This document shows positions 1-6,913 of a DNA stretch of 7,661 bases, in pieces (position 1 is the stretch's first letter; each line of letters starts with the position of its first letter). Made by a program: the position numbers and the translations under genes. Origin of the DNA: Frankiales bacterium (GTDB taxonomy: Bacteria; Actinomycetota; Actinomycetes; Mycobacteriales; SCTD01); assembly GCA_025464915.1 (NCBI GenBank), contig JAODNF010000421.1, forward strand, positions 1 to 7,661, given 5' to 3'. The notes below the pieces were generated by a model that saw only the letters and a program-made list of their open reading frames with translations, did no database searches and was not told the DNA's origin.

Positions 1-1136
<1,136 letters not shown>

Positions 1137-1160
1137 GCGGGACTCCTCGGGAGAGAAAAC

Positions 1161-1181
1161 AGAACGACGTTCTAGAGAACG
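1161..1181. promoter_or_regulatory. Putative operator: three alternating AGAACG half-sites before the thiolase
   Basis: The 45-base gap between the esterase stop and the thiolase start carries AGAACG (1161-1166), CGTTCT (1168-1173) and AGAACG (1176-1181). The first pair forms a 13-base palindrome with a 1-base centre, the second pair a 14-base palindrome with a 2-base centre. The site sits 24-45 bases upstream of the thiolase ATG. A -10-like TAGCGT on the minus strand (1184-1179) overlaps it and also overlaps the esterase stop codon. The layout suits a TetR-type repressor of lipid catabolism. It resembles the mycobacterial KstR site (AAC-2-GTT) but the spacer in the first palindrome is 3 bases, so the regulator is not identified. 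Confidence 0.5.
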
Positions 1182-2198
1182 CTAGCCGCTCTCAGCCTCT
1201 TCCTCGTCAGGGGCCTCGTCATCCCGCTCATCGGGAGCTCCGCGACCCACCAGCGGCAGCCGCCGGACGAGCCGGACAAGACGGCCGGGCCCGACCGCAG
1301 CCGCGCCCTCCTCGCCCTCCACCGTCTCGACCACGAGGCCTGCCTCGCGGGCCGCGACGCCGGCCGCGACGCTGACGTCGTAGACGTTGTCGGACACCGG
1401 GACGCTGACGGGGTGGTCGACCCCGAGCCCCTCGAGGACGCTCGGGAGCAGCACGTCGGCGACCCGGCGGTAGCCGTCGGCCGACGGGTGGAAGCGGTCC
1501 GCGGACCACAGGCCCTCGTGGCGCTGGAACTCCTCGGCGAGCAGCGAGCCGAGGGAGACGGCCGTGCCGCCCTGCTCGGCCACCGCGATGGCCTGGGCCG
1601 TCGCCATCCGGCGCGACCAGTAGGCGGCGACCGTCTTGAGCGGCTGCAGCAGCGGCTTGACCGTGCCCAGGTCGGGGCAGGTGCCGACGACCACGATGGC
1701 GCCGGCCGCCCGCAGCGTCGCGACGGCCCGGCCGAGCAGGGCGCTCGCGTCGCCGGGCCAGACGGTGTGGGTGACGTCGTTCGCGCCGATCATGATCACG
1801 GCGACGTCGACGGGCTGCTGGAGCGCCTTCGCCACCTGGGTGTCGAGGTCGGCGCTGCGCCCGCCGACGACGGCGTGGACGTCGAGTCGCACCCGGCGCT
1901 GCATGTCGCGGGCGATGCCGCCGGCGAGCAGCGCGCCGGGGGTCTGCGCGACGCTGTCGCAGCCCAGCCCGGTGGCCGAGGAGTCGCCCAGCATGACGAG
2001 GCGCAGCGAGGGGCCGAGGTAGCGGCCGTAGACGCCGGTCGGGTCAGGCGGCAGCTCCTTGGGCTCGCCGATGGTGTTGCGCGCGATCTTCGCCTCGGCC
2101 CGGATGAGGCCGTACCCGACGGCGGCGAGGGCGGCGACCGAGCCCGCGCTGTAACCCGTTCCCTGGGCCGCCCGTCGTCCGGGTCGCTGCAGTCTCAT
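1182..2198 (-). CDS. SGNH/GDSL-family esterase, probably membrane-anchored (Rv1075c-like)
   Basis: A serine esterase/lipase of the SGNH hydrolase fold, 338 residues. Block I is GDSSATGLG with nucleophile Ser73. The block II glycine lies in VVGGRSADL (about 112-113). Block III is GANDVTH with oxyanion Asn140. Block V is DRFHPSADGY with Asp234 and His237, so the full catalytic set is present. Residues about 17-32 are hydrophobic after a basic N-terminus and may be an uncleaved signal anchor placing the enzyme outside the membrane. The C-terminus is unusual: a basic, hydrophobic stretch (about 305-320) followed by a strongly acidic tail. The ATG follows AGGGAGG with a 4-base gap. The gene lies 45 bases upstream of the thiolase and diverges from the cbs cluster, as Rv1075c does in M. 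tuberculosis; that protein is a known GDSL-type esterase. The natural substrate is unknown. Confidence 0.93.
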   Translation of the reverse strand: MRLQRPGRRAAQGTGYSAGSVAALAAVGYGLIRAEAKIARNTIGEPKELPPDPTGVYGRYLGPSLRLVMLGDSSATGLGCDSVAQTPGALLAGGIARDMQRRVRLDVHAVVGGRSADLDTQVAKALQQPVDVAVIMIGANDVTHTVWPGDASALLGRAVATLRAAGAIVVVGTCPDLGTVKPLLQPLKTVAAYWSRRMATAQAIAVAEQGGTAVSLGSLLAEEFQRHEGLWSADRFHPSADGYRRVADVLLPSVLEGLGVDHPVSVPVSDNVYDVSVAAGVAAREAGLVVETVEGEEGAAAVGPGRLVRLVRRLPLVGRGAPDERDDEAPDEEEAESG

Positions 2199-2273
2199 GT
2201 CGCCTCCCTACTCGTCGGTAATCGACCCTAGCCGCGACCCTGACATGTCGGACCCGGCCGCGACCCTCGTCAC
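2199..2273. promoter_or_regulatory. Divergent promoter region with repeated CGACCCT
   Basis: Seventy-five bases separate the divergent esterase and Trp-rich protein genes. CGACCCT occurs three times (2223-2229, 2235-2241, 2261-2267); the last two lie within a longer direct repeat, GCCGCGACCCT (2231-2241 and 2257-2267). For the plus strand, CTGACA (2240-2245), a 16-base spacer and GACCCT (2262-2267) stand 6 bases before the ATG at 2274, which would give a leaderless mRNA. For the minus strand, TAGGGT (2230-2225) is a -10-like hexamer 26 bases before the esterase ATG, compatible with a short leader carrying its Shine-Dalgarno. These assignments come from inspection only. Confidence 0.4.
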
Positions 2274-2726
2274 ATGCCTGCTGACGACTTCGACTTCCTG
2301 CACGGCCGGTGGACCGTGACCAGCTCCCGTCTCCGATCCCCTCGCGACCCCGCGTCCTCGACCTGGGAGGACTTCTCGTCCGACGCGACCTGCGGACCTG
2401 TCCTTGGCGGCCTGGGCAACCTCGACGAGATCACCTCGGTGGAGGGCGGGCCGGACGGCGTCCCGTTCCACGGCCTCACCCTGCGCCTCTACGACCCGGC
2501 CACGGACCGGTGGCGGATCTGGTGGGCTGCTGACCGACAGCCCGGCGTCCTGGACGACCCGATGGAGGGCGCGTTCGCCGACGGCCACGGGGTCTTCCTC
2601 GGGGTGGACGGCGACCTCGAGGTCCGGTTCGACTGGTTCGTGGACGGTCCCCGCTGGGTGCAGTCCTTCCGCCATGACGGCCAGTGGATCGAGAACTGGG
2701 AGATGCGCTTCACGGCGGTACGTTGA
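2274..2726 (+). CDS. Small Trp-rich conserved protein, DUF1579-like, coupled to cbs
   Basis: A soluble 150-residue protein with no signal peptide or membrane segment. It begins MPADDFDFLHGRWTV and has nine tryptophans (13, 31, 80, 83, 84, 121, 128, 138, 142), with WEDF near 31, GGLGNLDE near 45, LRLYDPATDRWRIWW at 70-84 and WIENWEMRF near the end. I recognise this pattern from widespread conserved bacterial proteins often labelled hypothetical or DUF1579-like. A lipocalin- or nitrobindin-like beta-barrel binding a small ligand is plausible but is inference. The family has no established reaction. No Shine-Dalgarno precedes the ATG; a leaderless start is likely. The TGA lies 4 bases before the GTG of cbs, so the two genes are probably co-transcribed and translationally coupled. 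A role tied to sulfur amino acid metabolism is possible only by position. Confidence 0.8.
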   Translation: MPADDFDFLHGRWTVTSSRLRSPRDPASSTWEDFSSDATCGPVLGGLGNLDEITSVEGGPDGVPFHGLTLRLYDPATDRWRIWWAADRQPGVLDDPMEGAFADGHGVFLGVDGDLEVRFDWFVDGPRWVQSFRHDGQWIENWEMRFTAVR

Positions 2727-2730
2727 CCGC

Positions 2731-4101
2731 GTGGAGATCAGCGCTGGCGTCCTCGACCTGGTCGGCAACACCCCCCTGGTCCGGCTCAACCGGGTGACGG
2801 AGGGGATCGCGGCCACCGTGCTCGCGAAGGTCGAGTACCTCAACCCCGGCGGTTCCGTGAAGGACCGCATCGCGCTGCGGATGATCGAGGACGCCGAGAA
2901 GGCCGGCCTCCTCAAGCCGGGCGGCACGATCGTCGAGCCGACGAGCGGCAACACGGGTGTCGGGCTGGCGATCGCCGCCCAGTCGCGCGGCTACTCCTGC
3001 GTCTTCGTCTGCCCCGACAAGGTCGCGAAGGACAAGATCGACGTGCTGCGGGCCTACGGCGCCCGCGTCGAGGTCTGCCCGACGGCCGTGGACCCGGAGG
3101 ACCCGCGCTCCTACTACTCCGTCAGCGACCGGCTCTCGCAGGAGCTGCCCGGCGCGTGGAAGCCCGACCAGTACTCCAACCCGGCCAACCCGCGGTCGCA
3201 CTACGAGACGACCGGTCCCGAGCTGTGGCGCCAGACCGACGGCCGCATCACCCACTTCGTCGCCGGCATGGGAACCGGCGGCACCATCGGTGGCACCGGT
3301 CGCTTCCTCAAGGAGCAGAACGCCTCGGTCAAGGTGATCGGTGCGGACCCGGTCGGGTCGGTCTACTCCGGCGGCTCCGGGCGTCCGTACCTCGTCGAGG
3401 GAGTCGGCGAGGACTTCTGGCCCGCGACCTACGACCCGGCGGTCCCCGACGGCGTCATCGCCGTGTCCGACCGCGACTCCTTCGCCATGACCCGCCGGCT
3501 GGCCCGCGAGGAGGGCCTGCTCGTCGGCGGTTCGTGCGGCATGGCGGTCGTCGCTGCCCTCGAGGTCGCCCGAGGTGCCGGTCCGGACGACATCGTCGTC
3601 GTGCTGCTGCCCGACTCCGGCCGCGGCTACATGTCCAAGATCTTCAACGACGACTGGATGGCCGACTACGGCTTCCTCACCGTCGACGAGGGCTCGCAGA
3701 CTGTCGGCGACGTGCTCGCGCGCAAGACCGGCGGCTCGGTCCCCGAGTTCGTGCACACCCACCCGAACGAGACCGTCCGTGAGGCCATCGACATCCTTCG
3801 CGAGTACGGCGTCAGCCAGATGCCCGTCGTCCGGGCCGAGCCTCCCGTGATGACCGCCGAGATCGTCGGCGCGGTGCACGACCGCGACCTGCTCGACGCG
3901 CTCTTCAACGGGCGCGCCGAGCTCGCCGACCCGCTGTCGCAGCACCTGGGTGCCGCCCTCCCGATGGTCGGGTCCGGCGAGCCCGTGCACGCCGCGATGG
4001 TGGCGCTCGAGAAGGCCGACGCCGCGGTCGTCGTCGCCGACGGCCGCCCGGTCGGGGTCGTGACGCGCCAGGACGTGCTCGCCTTCCTCAGCCACAGCTG
4101 A
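2731..4101 (+). CDS. cbs: Cystathionine beta-synthase with C-terminal CBS-domain pair
   Basis: A PLP enzyme joining serine and homocysteine into cystathionine, the first step of reverse transsulfuration; cytoplasmic, 456 residues. The fold-type II core includes LVGNTPLVRLN near the N-terminus, Lys44 in NPGGSVKDR as the Schiff-base lysine, TSGNTG at 71-76, the phosphate loop GTGGTIGGTG at 181-190, and Ser268 in GGSCGM near the pyridine nitrogen. Residues about 324-456 form two CBS domains that in related enzymes bind adenosyl ligands such as SAM. The N-terminal haem domain of animal CBS is absent. The GTG at 2731 was chosen because it gives the same N-terminal length as M. tuberculosis Rv1077 and directly follows the upstream stop; reading the frame further upstream overlaps the preceding gene and is spurious. 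No clear Shine-Dalgarno is seen, which fits translational coupling. Annotation as plain cysteine synthase is less likely given the CBS domains and metB next door. Confidence 0.96.
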   Translation: MEISAGVLDLVGNTPLVRLNRVTEGIAATVLAKVEYLNPGGSVKDRIALRMIEDAEKAGLLKPGGTIVEPTSGNTGVGLAIAAQSRGYSCVFVCPDKVAKDKIDVLRAYGARVEVCPTAVDPEDPRSYYSVSDRLSQELPGAWKPDQYSNPANPRSHYETTGPELWRQTDGRITHFVAGMGTGGTIGGTGRFLKEQNASVKVIGADPVGSVYSGGSGRPYLVEGVGEDFWPATYDPAVPDGVIAVSDRDSFAMTRRLAREEGLLVGGSCGMAVVAALEVARGAGPDDIVVVLLPDSGRGYMSKIFNDDWMADYGFLTVDEGSQTVGDVLARKTGGSVPEFVHTHPNETVREAIDILREYGVSQMPVVRAEPPVMTAEIVGAVHDRDLLDALFNGRAELADPLSQHLGAALPMVGSGEPVHAAMVALEKADAAVVVADGRPVGVVTRQDVLAFLSHS

Positions 4102-4105
4102 CCGT

Positions 4106-4122
4106 CCCGCGAACTTTGCGGG
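4106..4122 (+). terminator. Weak hairpin between cbs and metB
   Basis: CCCGC (4106-4110) and GCGGG (4118-4122) form a perfect 5-base-pair stem around a 7-base loop, 5 bases after the cbs stop codon. There is no T-rich tract after it, so it may be only a weak or Rho-assisted terminator, or a chance hairpin in GC-rich DNA. Confidence 0.2.
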
Positions 4123-4175
4123 TGGTTGACGCTCGGCCCGTCGCCCAGACCCACAGAGCTCGGATCGGGCGGACG

Positions 4176-4181
4176 TAGCCT
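4176..4181 (+). promoter_or_regulatory. -10-like TAGCCT placing a leaderless start at metB
   Basis: TAGCCT fits the actinobacterial TANNNT -10 pattern and ends 6 bases before the metB ATG, so transcription would begin at or near the A of the start codon. No good -35 hexamer is seen at 16-18 bases; TTGACG at 4126-4131 is too far away. A GAGG at 4182-4185 is only 2 bases from the ATG, too close for a normal Shine-Dalgarno. If correct, metB has its own promoter as well as possible read-through from cbs, and no leader long enough for a riboswitch. Confidence 0.4.
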
Positions 4182-4187
4182 GAGGCC

Positions 4188-5321
4188 ATGACGGGCTTCG
4201 AGACGCTGGCCATCCACGCGGGGCAGGAACCGGACCCGACCACGGGTGCCGTGGTCGTCCCGATCTACCAGACCTCGACCTACGTGCAGGAGGAGGTCGG
4301 GCAGCACAAGGGCTACGAGTACAGCCGCAGCGGCAACCCGACCCGCACCGCCCTCGAGACCTGCCTGGCCGCGCTGGAGCAGGGCACCCGGGGGCTGGCG
4401 TTCGCCAGCGGGCTGGCTGCCGAGGACACCGTGCTCCGCACGATGCTCAGCCCCGGGGACCACGTGGTCATCCCGGACGACGCCTACGGGGGGACGTACC
4501 GGCTGTTCGCGAAGGTGCTGGAGCGCTGGGGCGTGACCCACACCCCGGCGGCCCTCGGCGACCTCGACGCGGCGCGAGCCGCGGTCACCTCGAGCACGAG
4601 GCTGATCTGGTGCGAGACCCCGACCAACCCGCTGCTCGGCATCGCGGACATCGCTGGTCTGGCATCCATCGCCCACGACGCGGATGCGCGGCTGGTCGTC
4701 GACAACACCTTCGCGAGCCCCTACCTGCAGCAGCCGCTGACGCTGGGTGCGGACGTGGTGCTGCACAGCACGACGAAGTACCTCGGCGGCCACAGCGACG
4801 TCGTCGGTGGCGGCGTGGTCGTGCAGGACGAGGCGCTCGGTGAGGAGCTGGCCTACTCCCAGAACGCGATGGGCTCCGTGCCCGGGCCGTTCGACGCGTG
4901 GCTGACGCTGCGCGGCATCAAGACGCTCGGCGTCCGGATGGACCGGCACTGCGAGAACGCCCAGCAGGTCGTCGCGATGCTCGCGTCCCACCGGGCGGTC
5001 GCGGCGGTGCTGTACCCGGGACTGCCCGAGCACCCGGGTCACGACGTCGCCTCGAAGCAGATGAGGGCCTACGGCGGCATGGTCTCGTTCCGGCTTAAGG
5101 ACGGCGAGGCGAAGGCGCTGGACGTCTGCCGCCGTACCAAGGTCTTCACTCTCGGCGAGTCCCTCGGCGGCGTCGAGTCGCTCATCGAGCACCCCGGGCG
5201 GATGACGCACGCGAGCGTCGCCGGGTCGCAGCTCGAGGTGCCTCCCGACCTGGTGCGGCTGTCGGTCGGGATCGAGTCGGCGGACGACCTGCTGGCAGAC
5301 CTCGAGCGCGCGCTCTCGTGA
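4188..5321 (+). CDS. metB: Cystathionine gamma-synthase / gamma-lyase (Cys/Met PLP family)
   Basis: A cytoplasmic fold-type I PLP enzyme of transsulfuration, 377 residues, close to the family's usual 380-390. It has YEYSRSGNPTR with Tyr45 and Arg47 (phosphate contacts supplied to the neighbouring subunit), Tyr100 in AYGGTYR stacking on PLP, Asp172 in VDNTFASPYLQQP, the Schiff-base Lys197 in HSTTKYLGGHSD, SLGGVESLIEHP near 325-336, and Arg357 in LVRLSVGIE for the substrate carboxylate. These residues do not separate gamma-synthase (makes cystathionine for methionine) from gamma-lyase (releases cysteine). Position 86 bases after cbs favours a role in reverse transsulfuration, possibly with both activities. 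The syntenic M. tuberculosis gene is metB (Rv1079); the pra gene found between cbs and metB there is absent here. Confidence 0.95.
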   Translation: MTGFETLAIHAGQEPDPTTGAVVVPIYQTSTYVQEEVGQHKGYEYSRSGNPTRTALETCLAALEQGTRGLAFASGLAAEDTVLRTMLSPGDHVVIPDDAYGGTYRLFAKVLERWGVTHTPAALGDLDAARAAVTSSTRLIWCETPTNPLLGIADIAGLASIAHDADARLVVDNTFASPYLQQPLTLGADVVLHSTTKYLGGHSDVVGGGVVVQDEALGEELAYSQNAMGSVPGPFDAWLTLRGIKTLGVRMDRHCENAQQVVAMLASHRAVAAVLYPGLPEHPGHDVASKQMRAYGGMVSFRLKDGEAKALDVCRRTKVFTLGESLGGVESLIEHPGRMTHASVAGSQLEVPPDLVRLSVGIESADDLLADLERALS

Positions 5322-5335
5322 CCTGCGTCCCAGAT

Positions 5336-5364
5336 TTGACTCAAAGGTGCTGGGTGCCGATGGT
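5336..5364 (+). promoter_or_regulatory. Candidate promoter of the caspase-like gene
   Basis: TTGACT (5336-5341) is a near-consensus -35. After a 17-base spacer comes GATGGT (5359-5364), a weak -10 that ends 6 bases before the GTG at 5371. The geometry predicts a leaderless transcript starting at that GTG, and supports 5371 over the upstream in-frame GTG at 5347, which lies inside the spacer. Confidence 0.4.
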
Positions 5365-5370
5365 CAGCAG

Positions 5371-6348
5371 GTGAGAAGGCGTGCGCCCCGCTGGGTGATC
5401 GAGACGACGGCCTGGACCGCGGCGCTGGTGCTGCTGACCGGCGTCGGCGTCGTGGTCAGCGGCGCGATCACGAGCAAGACGGTGTACGGCGAGACGCCCG
5501 TCGTCTCGATCCCGCAGACCAGGCTGGTGGCGCAGCAGCCTGCGGTCCCGCAGCAGCGGGTCGTGAAGGTGACCACCAAGGCCCACACCGGTGTGCCGGT
5601 CGAGCAGTCGCTCGGCCCGCCGCCCGGCCCGATCGCCGACGTCAAGCCGACCGCCTTCGCCGCTCCTGAGGACCGGTACGCGTTCCTGGCCGGCGTCACC
5701 AACTACCGCAAGCCGACGCACGACACGATCGCCGGAGCGCAGGACGTGCAGTTCATCCGGTCGCTGCTGCTCGCCTCCGGCTGGCAGGCCCAGAACATCC
5801 GGATGGTCACGAACTCCGAGGCGACCGGGGCGGCTGTGCGCCAGGGGATCCAGTGGCTCGCCTCGGTGAGCAAGCCCGGGACGTTCACCTTCTTCCACTT
5901 CTCCGGACACGTGAAGCAGGAGGGCGGCCACGAGAAGCTGTGGCCCTACGACCGCGACTTCGTGCCGGACACCTTCGTGGCGAGCACGCTGCTGCAGGGC
6001 ACCGGCAAGCTCTGGGTCGACATCGCCGGCTGCGAGGGCGGCGGCTTCATCGAGAACCTGCCGTCCAGCCGGGTCCTGGTCTCCACGAGCTCGGAGTCCA
6101 CGCAGAAGTCCTACGAGTTCCCGCAGTGGGGCGAGTCGGTCTGGTCGGGTCTGGTCTACGACCTCGGGCTGGCGCAGGGGCAGGCGGACCTGGACAAGAA
6201 CGGCGTCACGACCGTCGGCGAGGCGCTGGTCTGGGGCCAGTACTACGCACAGGCCATCACGCTGCGGCAGACGCCGCACGGCCGGCAGACCCCGCAGATC
6301 GCCGGCGACCCGGTGCGCGGCTGGACCCTGGAGAACCCGCCCGCCTAG
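5371..6348 (+). CDS. Membrane-anchored caspase/legumain-like (clan CD) cysteine peptidase
   Basis: A probable extracytoplasmic cysteine peptidase, 325 residues. A basic start (VRRRAPRW) leads into a hydrophobic segment at about 14-33, a signal anchor or uncleaved signal peptide, then a Pro/Gln-rich linker to about residue 95. The catalytic domain begins near DRYAFLAGVTNYRKP. Strand-turn FTFFHFSGH gives catalytic His180, and WVDIAGCEGGGFIENLP gives catalytic Cys221, followed by VLVSTSSEST, which recalls the legumain ACESGSMF and later ESSY segments. A perfect EF-hand-like acidic loop, DLDKNGVTTVGE (273-284), lies near the C-terminus, where many bacterial caspase-like proteins carry such motifs. 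The usual SGHG is SGHV here. GTG 5347 is an alternative start adding 8 residues. It lies 49 bases after metB and its stop overlaps that of the GNAT gene. Substrate and role are unknown; clan membership is fairly secure, activity is inferred. Confidence 0.8.
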   Translation: MRRRAPRWVIETTAWTAALVLLTGVGVVVSGAITSKTVYGETPVVSIPQTRLVAQQPAVPQQRVVKVTTKAHTGVPVEQSLGPPPGPIADVKPTAFAAPEDRYAFLAGVTNYRKPTHDTIAGAQDVQFIRSLLLASGWQAQNIRMVTNSEATGAAVRQGIQWLASVSKPGTFTFFHFSGHVKQEGGHEKLWPYDRDFVPDTFVASTLLQGTGKLWVDIAGCEGGGFIENLPSSRVLVSTSSESTQKSYEFPQWGESVWSGLVYDLGLAQGQADLDKNGVTTVGEALVWGQYYAQAITLRQTPHGRQTPQIAGDPVRGWTLENPPA

Positions 6349-6767
6349 AGGGTCGTCCACATGACGACGTGGGGGCCGATCTCCGGGTCCTCCCAGGGCT
6401 CGCCCCGGGTCATCAGGCCGGCGCGCTCGTAGAACCGCTGCGCCGGCGTGCGGGCGTTGCACCACAGCAGCCCGCCGCCTTGGGTCCGCGCGTGCTCCAT
6501 CAGGGCGGCGAGCACGAGCGTCCCCACTCCTCGCGAGCGGGCTGACGGGTCCGTCGCCATGCCGCGCAACCGCCAGGCAGGCGCGTCGGGCGCCCAGGGC
6601 GCCGGGTCGAGGCGGACGTTGCCCGTCCCGAGCAGGGTTCCGTCGTCGTACACGCCCACGTGGAACGCCGGGTCGGCGTCCCCGGGCAGCGCCACCGGGC
6701 GGCCGCCGCGCAGGACCTGACGGCGCAGCTCGGCCGTCTCGGCGGACGTCACCTCGCGCACGTGCAC
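6345..6767 (-). CDS. GNAT-family N-acetyltransferase
   Basis: A small cytoplasmic acetyl-CoA-dependent acyltransferase, about 140 residues from the GTG at 6767. Motif A is WRLRGMATDPSARSRGVGT, with the acetyl-CoA pyrophosphate loop R-x-x-G-x-G at 77-82. It is followed by LLWCNARTPAQRFYERAGL with a conserved Tyr near 113, and the end IGPHVVMW. All of this is standard for the fold. The frame stays open upstream to a GTG at 6890, but codons there often end in A or T, unlike the body of the gene, so the longer start is rejected. The chosen GTG has no Shine-Dalgarno but has TACCGT (6780-6775) 7 bases upstream, fitting a leaderless mRNA. GTG at 6761 is also possible. It converges on the caspase-like gene with a 4-base overlap. 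The acceptor substrate cannot be deduced. Confidence 0.88.
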   Translation of the reverse strand: MHVREVTSAETAELRRQVLRGGRPVALPGDADPAFHVGVYDDGTLLGTGNVRLDPAPWAPDAPAWRLRGMATDPSARSRGVGTLVLAALMEHARTQGGGLLWCNARTPAQRFYERAGLMTRGEPWEDPEIGPHVVMWTTL

Positions 6768-6913
6768 AGCGCGGACGGTAGTCGGCTGTGCAGCTCGTTC
6801 TTGCCTCGTGCCCGACGTTTCGCAAGAGTTCCGGTTGCGAGGCAGGAAACCGATCACAGGCGGCGAAAGCATGTTGACCGGGAGTGACACCGGTCACGAA
6901 GGGGGTTGTTCAG
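6768..6913. promoter_or_regulatory. Divergent intergenic region with inverted repeats
   Basis: This 146-base region lies between the divergent GNAT and secreted-protein genes. It contains TACCGT on the minus strand (6780-6775), a likely GNAT -10. Inverted repeats are TCGCAA/TTGCGA (6820-6825, 6835-6840) and TGACCGG/CCGGTCA (6875-6881, 6890-6896), the latter with GTGAC/GTCAC (6884-6888, 6893-6897) interleaved. GAAGGGGG (6898-6905) is a good Shine-Dalgarno 8 bases before the GTG at 6914. No convincing plus-strand -10 was found, and no riboswitch was recognised. Confidence 0.45.

Noticed and set aside
1162..1172. Possible LexA SOS box (GAAC...GTTC) before the thiolase
   Set aside because: The spacer is 3 bases, while the actinobacterial SOS box needs GAAC-N4-GTTC, and no DNA repair gene is adjacent.
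2404..2730. N-terminal extension of the cbs frame to an upstream ATG
   Set aside because: It would fully overlap the Trp-rich gene in another frame; the translated extension is Arg/Ser/Thr/Trp-rich noise, and the GTG at 2731 matches the family's N-terminus.
4102..4187. Possible SAM-type riboswitch before metB
   Set aside because: Only 86 bases, with a single weak hairpin and no recognisable SAM-II or SAM-IV core; the likely promoter lies at the start codon.
3666..5210. 514-codon minus-strand open frame across cbs and metB, with similar antisense frames at 2710-4095 and 5341-6897
   Set aside because: All lie opposite well-supported genes, span gene boundaries and have His/Arg/Asp-rich compositions typical of antisense frames in GC-rich genomes.
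6820..6852. Possible riboswitch or terminator from TCGCAA/TTGCGA and CGGTT/AACCG pairs
   Set aside because: The two pairings compete for the same bases, are short, and match no RNA family I recognise.
6768..6890. N-terminal extension of the GNAT gene
   Set aside because: Codons in this stretch lack the strong G/C third-position bias of the body, no family similarity is seen, and it would remove most of the divergent promoter region.
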